A DNA stretch of 64,000 bases from Acinetobacter zhairuonensis (GTDB lineage: Bacteria > Pseudomonadota > Gammaproteobacteria > Pseudomonadales > Moraxellaceae), in the NCBI RefSeq assembly GCF_022601715.1, contig NZ_JAKVIM010000001.1, positions 1 through 64,000 on the forward strand. The letters are read 5' to 3'. Both the position numbers and the translations under genes were made by a program. This document shows, in pieces, positions 55,565 to 64,000 of the stretch. Within the stretch, counting starts at the first letter, position 1, and every line of letters begins with the position of its first letter. The notes beneath the pieces are model-generated. The model did not search any database. It saw only the letters and a program-made list of their open reading frames with translations, and was not told the origin of the DNA.

Positions 55565-55591
55565 AAATATATTGGTCTGACCAATATATTT
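55565..55591. promoter_or_regulatory. LldR-type operator 1
   Basis: A perfect inverted repeat with 13-base arms around a single central T; core TTGGTC-T-GACCAA. It matches the FadR/LldR-type operator and lies about 165-190 bp upstream of lldP. Confidence 0.75.
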
Positions 55592-55673
55592 ATTATGCTT
55601 TTTTATTGACCTGTTTTGGGTTTAAAATTACTATAATGGTGCACACTGTGATTATTTTTTTACGCTTTTGGTT

Positions 55674-55690
55674 TATTGGTCTGACCAATA
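55674..55690. promoter_or_regulatory. LldR-type operator 2
   Basis: TATTGGTC-T-GACCAATA, an 8-base-arm palindrome with the same core as operator 1, 109 bp nearer to lldP. Two sites around the promoter suggest looping by LldR, as described for E. coli lldPRD. Confidence 0.75.
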
Positions 55691-55756
55691 TGGTATTTTT
55701 ACCTCAGGATGATCTGACCAACTCAAGGTTCTAGCAAGCATTTCAAGGAGACGACA

Positions 55757-57424
55757 ATGCTTCAACATTGGCAGCAAGTTTACGATCCTATTGGCAATAT
55801 CTGGCTTTCCAGTTTAATTGCACTTATTCCAATTGTTTTTTTCTTTTTAGCGTTGGCTGTATTTCGCCTGAAGGGTAGCGTCGCTGGGACAATTACCGTT
55901 GTTTTAGCGCTGTTGGTTTCTTTATTTGCCTATCAAATGCCGACTATGATGGCATTTGCTTCTTTGGTTTATGGCTTCTTTTACGGCTTATGGCCAATCG
56001 CTTGGATTATTATCGGGGCAGTTTTCCTATATAAAATTTCGGTGAAAACGGGTCAATTTGACATTATCCGTTCTTCTATTTTGTCGATTACTGAAGATCA
56101 GCGTTTACAAATGCTGTTGGTGGGCTTTGCCTTTGGTACCTTCCTTGAAGGTGCGGCAGGTTTTGGTGCGCCCGTAGCGATTACGGCTGCTTTATTGGTT
56201 GGACTTGGATTTAAACCGTTATATGCAGCGGGCTTATGCTTAATTGTGAATACTGCACCTGTTGCATTTGGCGCTATGGGGATTCCAATTATTGTAGCGG
56301 GTCAGGTGTCTGGGGTAGACACGCACGAGATCAGCCAGATGGTCGGTCGCCAATTGCCATTTATGGTGCCAATTGTGTTGTTCTGGATTATGGCCATTAT
56401 GGATGGCTGGCGCGGTGTGAAGGAAACTTGGCCTGCGGTATTGGTCGGTGGCGGTTCATTCGCACTGGCGCAATTCCTCACTTCTAACTATGTAGGTCCA
56501 GAATTACCCGACATTACTGCGGCAATTGCTTCTTTGGTGAGCTTGACTATTTTATTGAAATACTGGAAACCGAAACATATTTTCCGTTTCAAAGCTGAAG
56601 ATATGCATATCGATGCGAATAGCTTAAATGCAGACCAACAGAAGACATATTCAATTGGTCAAATTGCCAAGGCATGGTCTCCATTCATGATCTTAACCGT
56701 GATGGTGACGATCTGGAGTATCAAACCATTTAAAGATTTGTTCGCCAAAGATGGTGCATTGCATGATCTTGTGATTTCAATCAAAGTGCCGTTCTTGCAT
56801 CAAGTGGTTCAAAAAATGCCACCTGTCGTGCCTGAAATTAAAGACTATGACGCTATCTTTAAGTTTGACTGGCTGTCTGCGACAGGGACTGCAATCATGA
56901 TTGCAGCAATCATCACCATCATTTATTTAAAAATGAAGCCACGCGAAGCAGTAGTGACCTTTGGTGAAACCATCAATGAATTAAAAACCCCAATTTATTC
57001 AATTGGTATGGTGTTGGCATTTGCCTTTATCGCCAACTATTCTGGCATGTCTGCAACTTTGGCATTGGCTTTGGCACATACAGGTCATGCATTTACCTTC
57101 TTCTCACCATTCTTGGGCTGGATCGGGGTGTTCTTGACCGGTTCAGATACTTCTGCAAATGCCTTGTTCAGTGCGCTACAAGCAACGACTGCACAACAAA
57201 TTGGTGTGCCAGAAGTGTTATTGGTGGCTGCCAATACCAGTGGTGGTGTAACTGGTAAAATGATTTCCCCTCAATCTATTGCAATTGCCTGTGCGGCAGT
57301 GGGCTTGGTGGGTAAAGAATCCGATTTGTTCCGTTTTACAGTGAAACACAGTATCACTTTTACAGTAATGATCGGTATTATTATTACCTTACAAGCATAT
57401 GTGTTCCCATGGATGATTCCATAA
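55757..57424 (+). CDS. lldP: L-lactate permease
   Basis: A 555-residue inner-membrane lactate/proton symporter of the LctP family, with 12 or more helices. Family blocks are [39 protein letters not shown] and the C-terminal [17 protein letters not shown] with [26 protein letters not shown] precedes the ATG. First gene of the lactate operon, under the two LldR-type operators. Confidence 0.96.
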   Translation: MLQHWQQVYDPIGNIWLSSLIALIPIVFFFLALAVFRLKGSVAGTITVVLALLVSLFAYQMPTMMAFASLVYGFFYGLWPIAWIIIGAVFLYKISVKTGQFDIIRSSILSITEDQRLQMLLVGFAFGTFLEGAAGFGAPVAITAALLVGLGFKPLYAAGLCLIVNTAPVAFGAMGIPIIVAGQVSGVDTHEISQMVGRQLPFMVPIVLFWIMAIMDGWRGVKETWPAVLVGGGSFALAQFLTSNYVGPELPDITAAIASLVSLTILLKYWKPKHIFRFKAEDMHIDANSLNADQQKTYSIGQIAKAWSPFMILTVMVTIWSIKPFKDLFAKDGALHDLVISIKVPFLHQVVQKMPPVVPEIKDYDAIFKFDWLSATGTAIMIAAIITIIYLKMKPREAVVTFGETINELKTPIYSIGMVLAFAFIANYSGMSATLALALAHTGHAFTFFSPFLGWIGVFLTGSDTSANALFSALQATTAQQIGVPEVLLVAANTSGGVTGKMISPQSIAIACAAVGLVGKESDLFRFTVKHSITFTVMIGIIITLQAYVFPWMIP

Positions 57425-57449
57425 CACCCGTAGATTGAAGGACCGCGGT

Positions 57450-58193
57450 ATGAAAGTCTCTGACAGAGTTTTACAAAGTTTACGTCATTTGATTGAGACC
57501 CAACAAATGAAAGTCGGAGACCGTTTACCCGCTGAAAGAAAGTTGTGTGAGCAACTCGGTGTATCTCGCTCCTCTTTGCGTGAGGCGATACAGCAACTGA
57601 CCAGTCAGGGCATGCTGGTCAGCAAAGTTGGAGCGGGGACTTATTTACAGCAATTACCCAGCTCTTGGTCGCAGCATCAGATTGTGCAGCCATTGAGTGA
57701 GTTAATGGATGAAGATCCTGCTTATCGTTTTGATGTGCAGGAAGCCCGAATTATTTTAGAGGGTGGCACCGCTTGGCATGCGGCTTTGCGTGCTACCCCT
57801 GAAGATATTCAGCACATCCGCGATTGTTATGACCAAATTACCCATTTTCAGTCTTTGGGTGATGATGAGCAAGCGGCACGTGCCGATGCCAATTTCCATC
57901 TGGCGATTGCAGAAGCTTCGCACAATCTGGTGCTGATTCAAGTCATGCGTGGCGTGTTCGATTTATTGCAATTTAACGTGGCATTAGGACGACGCAAAGT
58001 CTATTCCGAAGCCCACCGTTTTGACCAATTGCATGAACAGCATTTACAAGTGATTGATGCCATTGAGCGCCGAGACCCCGAAGCCGCACGCAAGGCTGTG
58101 TGTGGGCACATAGAGTTTGTAGTTCAGCAAGTACGTTCGATTGATGAGGAAGAAGCTCGTCGACAACGTTCGAGCCGTTTAAACAGGATATAA
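57450..58193 (+). CDS. lldR: Lactate-responsive regulator LldR
   Basis: A GntR/FCD transcription factor, 247 residues. ATG at 57450 has AAGGA seven bases upstream; an upstream TTG at 57435 is less likely. The winged helix contains [20 protein letters not shown], and the FCD domain has the metal-site residues in [11 protein letters not shown] and CGHIEFV. In E. coli LldR represses the operon until L-lactate binds. It lies 25 bp after lldP and two bases before lldD. Confidence 0.93.
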   Translation: MKVSDRVLQSLRHLIETQQMKVGDRLPAERKLCEQLGVSRSSLREAIQQLTSQGMLVSKVGAGTYLQQLPSSWSQHQIVQPLSELMDEDPAYRFDVQEARIILEGGTAWHAALRATPEDIQHIRDCYDQITHFQSLGDDEQAARADANFHLAIAEASHNLVLIQVMRGVFDLLQFNVALGRRKVYSEAHRFDQLHEQHLQVIDAIERRDPEAARKAVCGHIEFVVQQVRSIDEEEARRQRSSRLNRI

Positions 58194-58195
58194 CC

Positions 58196-59347
58196 ATGAT
58201 TATTTCTTCTGCAAATGATTATCGCGAAGCTGCGCGACGTCGTTTACCGCCATTCCTTTTCCACTACATTGATGGTGGGGCATATGCAGAATATACCCTG
58301 AAGCGAAATGTAGAAGATCTTTCTAAAATTGCCTTAAGGCAACGTGTTCTGAACGATATGTCAGCGCTGAGTCTTGAAACCAAACTGTTTGATGAAACCC
58401 TGTCGATGCCGGTGGCTTTATCGCCTGTCGGTTTAACAGGGATGTATGCACGTCGTGGTGAAGTGCAGGCGGCTGTCGCAGCAGATAAAAAAGGTATTCC
58501 ATTTACTTTATCGACTGTATCGGTGTGTCCGATTGAAGAAGTGGCACCCGCGATTCAACGTCCAATGTGGTTCCAGTTGTATGTGCTGCGTGACCGTGGT
58601 TTCATGAAAAATGCCTTGGAACGTGCCAAAGCAGCAGGCTGTTCAACACTAGTATTTACCGTGGATATGCCAGTTCCAGGCGCGCGTTATCGTGATGCGC
58701 ACTCAGGGATGAGTGGTCCGAATGCTGCGATGCGTCGTTATATGCAGTCTTGTTTCCACCCACATTGGGCGTGGAATGTAGGCTTGATGGGACGTCCGCA
58801 TGATTTGGGTAATATTTCTAAATACTTGGGCAAACCGACAGGTTTAGAAGACTATATCGGTTGGTTAGGCACCAACTTTGACCCATCGATTTCATGGAAA
58901 GACCTTGAGTGGATTCGTGAGTTCTGGGATGGTCCAATGGTGATCAAAGGCATTCTTGACCCAGAAGATGCCAAAGACGCAGTGCGTTTTGGTGCCGATG
59001 GTATTGTGGTATCGAACCACGGTGGTCGTCAACTCGATGGCGTTTTATCTTCTGCACGTGCCTTGCCACCAATTGCCGATGCCGTGAAGGGTGATATTAA
59101 AATTCTGGCTGACTCAGGCATTCGTAATGGTCTAGACGTGGTGCGTATGCTGGCAATGGGTGCGGATACCTGTATGCTGGGTCGTGCTTTTGTTTACGCA
59201 TTAGGTGCAGCGGGCGGTGCGGGTGTTTCCAATCTTTTAGAACTGATTGATAAAGAAATGCGTGTTGCCATGACTTTAACTGGCGCGAAAACCATTGCGG
59301 ATATTACTGAGGATTGCTTGGTACGTTTAGAGCGCGAATTGGCTTAG
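58196..59347 (+). CDS. lldD: L-lactate dehydrogenase (quinone, FMN-dependent)
   Basis: A 383-residue membrane-associated flavoenzyme that oxidises L-lactate to pyruvate and passes electrons to quinone. The FMN/substrate motifs are [30 protein letters not shown] and the active-site block [15 protein letters not shown] with the catalytic His near residue 274, then [20 protein letters not shown]. Length matches E. coli LldD. Confidence 0.96.
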   Translation: MIISSANDYREAARRRLPPFLFHYIDGGAYAEYTLKRNVEDLSKIALRQRVLNDMSALSLETKLFDETLSMPVALSPVGLTGMYARRGEVQAAVAADKKGIPFTLSTVSVCPIEEVAPAIQRPMWFQLYVLRDRGFMKNALERAKAAGCSTLVFTVDMPVPGARYRDAHSGMSGPNAAMRRYMQSCFHPHWAWNVGLMGRPHDLGNISKYLGKPTGLEDYIGWLGTNFDPSISWKDLEWIREFWDGPMVIKGILDPEDAKDAVRFGADGIVVSNHGGRQLDGVLSSARALPPIADAVKGDIKILADSGIRNGLDVVRMLAMGADTCMLGRAFVYALGAAGGAGVSNLLELIDKEMRVAMTLTGAKTIADITEDCLVRLERELA

Positions 59348-59513
59348 CCCTTAACTTTTAAATATCAAATTCGAGTCGTTTCTTTAGTTTGATACGCGTA
59401 AATGTCATCTGCAATTGTTCGATGCAGGCTTACATATATAAAGTAATGTTTCTGCGAGGATAATATTTTTCAGAAAGTATTTGACGAGTTTTGAGGATCT
59501 TACGTTGCTTTAA

Positions 59514-59611
59514 TCGCACCTCAGGTTTTGCCTACTTTTCCCAAAAGAAAAGTTGGTCGAACCTGAGCAAGATTGAAATATATTTCAATCGAAGTGCAAG
59601 ACAAAGTAGGT
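59514..59611. repeat. Structured intergenic element between lldD and dld
   Basis: The 358-base gap contains nested dyads: CTCAGGTT (59520-59527) with AACCTGAG (59560-59567), ACTTTTC/GAAAAGT inside it, then the perfect 20-base palindrome GATTGAAATA/TATTTCAATC at 59571-59590. GCCTAC at 59530-59535 and GTAGG near 59606 could close the whole. It looks like a dispersed palindromic repeat or an RNA element; the rest of the gap shows nothing. Confidence 0.55.
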
Positions 59612-59705
59612 TAATTCCTAAATATAAATAAAACTGAAATTACTCCGCCGCTATGAATGCTTTAAAGCCTGAACTGCATAAGCATTCATCCATAGGATAA
59701 CCAAT

Positions 59706-61403
59706 ATGCAATCCCATTCAGATTCACAACAAACCATTCAAAAACTCATCCAGATTGTTGGTAAACAACACGTTTTGACTCAAGAAAGTGAAACGCGCTT
59801 GTACCGCCAAGGACGCCGCTATGGTGCAGGTCAAGTGCTTGCAGTGGTGGTGCCCGGGACGTTATTAGAACAATGGCAAGTGTTACAAGTGGCTGTGGCG
59901 GCAGACTGTATTGTCATTATGCAAGCTGCCAATACAGGATTGACAGGAGGCTCGACTCCATTTGGTGATGATTATGATCGTCCTGTCGTACTGATGAGCA
60001 CGCGACGTCTGGCAGGCATTCAAATTATCCGTGATGGGCAGCAAGTGATTTGCCTACCTGGAGCGACATTAGACCGATTAGAAAAAGAACTAGCACCGTT
60101 TAATCGTGAACCGCATTCAGTCATTGGGTCTTCTTGCATCGGGGCATCGGTCTTAGGTGGGGTGTGTAATAACTCAGGTGGTGCGTTGGTACGTCGTGGT
60201 CCTGCATATACCGAATTGGCACTGTACGCGCGAGTGAATGATGCTGGACAATTGGAACTGATCAACCATTTAGGCGTGGACTTGGGACGTACACCTGAAG
60301 AAATTCTTTCACGTCTGCAAAATCAGCAATATCAAACGGGCGATGTGCAGCATAACCCAAGCTGTTGTGCTTCTGATCAGCGTTATGCACATGATGTGAA
60401 GCAGGTGGATGAAGCCACGCCAGCACGATTTAATGCTGATCCATCCCGTTTGTTTGAAGCATCGGGGTCGGCAGGAAAAATCTGTGTGTTTGCGGTTCGG
60501 CTAGATACTTTTGAGAAGATCCCAAGTCAGGTGTTTTATGTCGGCACGAATGCGCAGGATGATCTGACCGAAATTCGTCGTTTTCTGTTGACTGATTTAC
60601 CACGCTTGCCGATTGCAGGTGAATATATTCACCGCGTGGCGTATGACATTGGTGCTGAATACGGTAAAGATACTTTTGTCTTTATTGAAAAATTTGGCAC
60701 CGCCAAAGTGCCTGCGGCTTTTGCCATGAAAGATAAAGTCGATGGCTATTTAGAAAAAATCGGCATGAAAGGATTGTCGGATAAAGTCCTGCAATTGATT
60801 ACCAAGTTTATGCCGAATCATTTACCTGAACGCATGAACCAATTTCGTGATCAGTATGAACATCACCTGATTTTACGCATTGAAAATCAGGATGTGGAGC
60901 AAGTACAGCAATTCCTCAGCGGCTATTTCGCGCAGCGTGCGACGGGTAGTTTCTTCCACTGTACGGATGAGGAAGGTCGTAAAGCCTTTTTACATCGTTT
61001 TGCGGTAGCAGGTGCAGCCATTCGCTACCGTGATACCCATCGGAGTGAAGTCGAAGATATTGTGGCGCTGGATATTGCTTTGCGCCGTAATGATCGTGAA
61101 TGGGTGGAAACTCTACCTCAAGAAATGGACGAGCTGATCGTGCATAAACTGTATTACGGTCATTTCTTATGTCATGTGTTCCATCAGGACTATATTGTTA
61201 AAAAAGGCGTTGATCCTTTGGCGATGGAGCATCAGATGTGGCATTTGCTGGATGGTCGCGGTGCTGAATATCCTGCGGAGCACAATGTCGGACATTTATA
61301 TGTGGCGAAACCTGCTTTAAAACAGCACTATCAAAAACTTGATCCAACCAATAGCTTTAATGTCGGCATTGGACAAACTTCGAAGTTAAAATACTGGAAG
61401 TAA
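59706..61403 (+). CDS. dld: D-lactate dehydrogenase (quinone, FAD)
   Basis: A 565-residue peripheral membrane flavoenzyme oxidising D-lactate to pyruvate. The PCMH FAD-binding domain contains MQAANTGLTGGSTPFGDDYD and HSVIGSSCIGASVLGGVCNN. The cap and membrane-binding C-terminal domain carry FVFIEKFGTAKVPAAF and the end NSFNVGIGQTSKLKYWK. Length is typical of the E. coli Dld type. It completes the lldPRD-dld set, though a 358-base gap with palindromes suggests partly separate control. Confidence 0.95.
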   Translation: MQSHSDSQQTIQKLIQIVGKQHVLTQESETRLYRQGRRYGAGQVLAVVVPGTLLEQWQVLQVAVAADCIVIMQAANTGLTGGSTPFGDDYDRPVVLMSTRRLAGIQIIRDGQQVICLPGATLDRLEKELAPFNREPHSVIGSSCIGASVLGGVCNNSGGALVRRGPAYTELALYARVNDAGQLELINHLGVDLGRTPEEILSRLQNQQYQTGDVQHNPSCCASDQRYAHDVKQVDEATPARFNADPSRLFEASGSAGKICVFAVRLDTFEKIPSQVFYVGTNAQDDLTEIRRFLLTDLPRLPIAGEYIHRVAYDIGAEYGKDTFVFIEKFGTAKVPAAFAMKDKVDGYLEKIGMKGLSDKVLQLITKFMPNHLPERMNQFRDQYEHHLILRIENQDVEQVQQFLSGYFAQRATGSFFHCTDEEGRKAFLHRFAVAGAAIRYRDTHRSEVEDIVALDIALRRNDREWVETLPQEMDELIVHKLYYGHFLCHVFHQDYIVKKGVDPLAMEHQMWHLLDGRGAEYPAEHNVGHLYVAKPALKQHYQKLDPTNSFNVGIGQTSKLKYWK

Positions 61404-61427
61404 ACACAGCAGATTTAAAGTTGTGAT

Positions 61428-61470
61428 AAAAGTGTAGTCAACTCGCAATAGAGTTTGGCTACACTTTTTT
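61428..61470 (+). terminator. dld terminator
   Basis: AAAGTGTAG/CTACACTTT outer stem with inner CAACTC/GAGTTTG pairing and a terminal run of six T. Confidence 0.92.
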
Positions 61471-61571
61471 ATTGGCTGATTATTTAGAGAATCAGCCACA
61501 TACAGCCATAAACAAAATAAAAAATCACGTTAAAGTATTATGCAACAAGTTGCAAAGCTAATAAATGATAA

Positions 61572-63614
<2,043 letters not shown>

Positions 63615-63701
63615 GGAATTGATGAAACAATATGCACTTGAGTACTTTAACGCTATTTTTTACTTGTCTAAACTGAAAAAGCTTAGTATTCTTGCGCACA
63701 T

Positions 63702-63791
63702 GGAAGCGTGGCAGAGCGGTTTAATGCACCGGTCTTGAAAACCGACGAGGGTGTGAGTCCTCCGTGAGTTCGAATCTCACCGCTTCCGCCA
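63702..63791 (+). tRNA. tRNA-Ser (UGA)
   Basis: A 90-base class II tRNA including CCA. The acceptor stem is GGAAGCG/CGCTTCC, the anticodon loop CTTGAAA (TGA), a long variable arm GAGGGTGTGAGTCCTC is present, and the T-arm is GTGAGTTCGAATCTCAC. A terminator follows. Confidence 0.97.
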
Positions 63792-63797
63792 AATTCG

Positions 63798-63828
63798 AAA
63801 AGCCCCTGTATTTACAGGGGCTTTTTTT
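63798..63828. terminator. tRNA-Ser terminator
   Basis: AAAAGCCCCTGTA-TT-TACAGGGGCTTTTTTT, a strong stem with T-run. Confidence 0.95.
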
Positions 63829-64000
63829 ATGCCTACTGTTTTAAGTGAATTGCTGGGAGTTGAAGAGTTCGGCTTATTCACGATTATTGCTGAATGAATT
63901 TTATGGGTTGTGAAAATAATGAAGAGGGCAAACCTAGACATACGGCTTGAGGTTATAAACCATCATCCATAATAAGAATTTAAGCCACAATTGGCACTCT

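Overview
The window looks like a chromosomal segment of an Acinetobacter-type gammaproteobacterium (Moraxellaceae). The pointers are the lldP-lldR-lldD-dld lactate operon, an RNase HI-DnaQ fusion gene, fimL next to nudC, the 6S RNA-zapA-ygfB-pepP-ubiH neighbourhood, moderately AT-rich coding sequence, and Xer recombination sites of the pdif type typical of Acinetobacter. The species cannot be fixed from the sequence alone. I see no complete insertion sequence, prophage or CRISPR array.

Layout. (1) 1-8100: a hexanucleotide repeat at the left edge, then a urate-degradation regulon: uraD-uraH-urate permease-OprD porin, hpxO, a GntR/FCD regulator, allantoicase and ureidoglycolate lyase. Three FadR-type palindromes (CTGGTC-N-GACCAG type) lie in the control regions. 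Allantoinase is not in the window. (2) 8250-14900: an AT-rich unknown membrane protein, a 2-oxoglutarate/Fe(II) dioxygenase, and a sigma-54-type promoter with a structured leader ahead of an NMT1-type ABC transporter and an 8-oxoguanine deaminase-like amidohydrolase, whose product would be urate. (3) 14910-19440: a very AT-rich leader and five pilin-like genes (PilE, FimT, PilV, PilW and PilX-like). The last is a 667-residue protein with bactofilin-like beta-repeat segments. (4) 19580-22460: a MocR regulator divergent from a PaiB-like protein and an acetyltransferase. (5) 22640-31280: 6S RNA, zapA, a coiled-coil gene, ygfB, pepP, then an accessory insert with three good pdif-like XerC/XerD sites around a DinB protein, a 31-residue membrane peptide and a GNAT acetyltransferase, followed by ubiH, a ubiI-like gene and a SutA-like acidic protein.

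(6) 31387-49040: rsmI, yraN, a dolP-like lipoprotein gene, an esterase, nudC, fimL, rnhA-dnaQ, an MltD-like transglycosylase with eight LysM repeats, a YejABEF-type peptide importer and an Old Yellow Enzyme homologue. (7) 49059-55184: four identical tRNA-Glu(UUC) genes interspersed with an amino acid permease, a 50-residue peptide, rnt, pyrC and argG; the fourth tRNA lies 20 bp downstream of rnt in the same direction. (8) 55185-63828: two LldR-type operators, lldP-lldR-lldD, dld, fadH and tRNA-Ser(UGA).

Themes. Regions 1 and 2 together suggest use of oxidised purines as a nitrogen source, with 8-oxoguanine and urate as inputs and glyoxylate plus urea as outputs. The most distinctive mobile structure is the pdif module set between pepP and ubiH. 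The pilin cluster is the best candidate for an undescribed surface structure. All functions are inferred from sequence motifs read by eye; no database search was possible.
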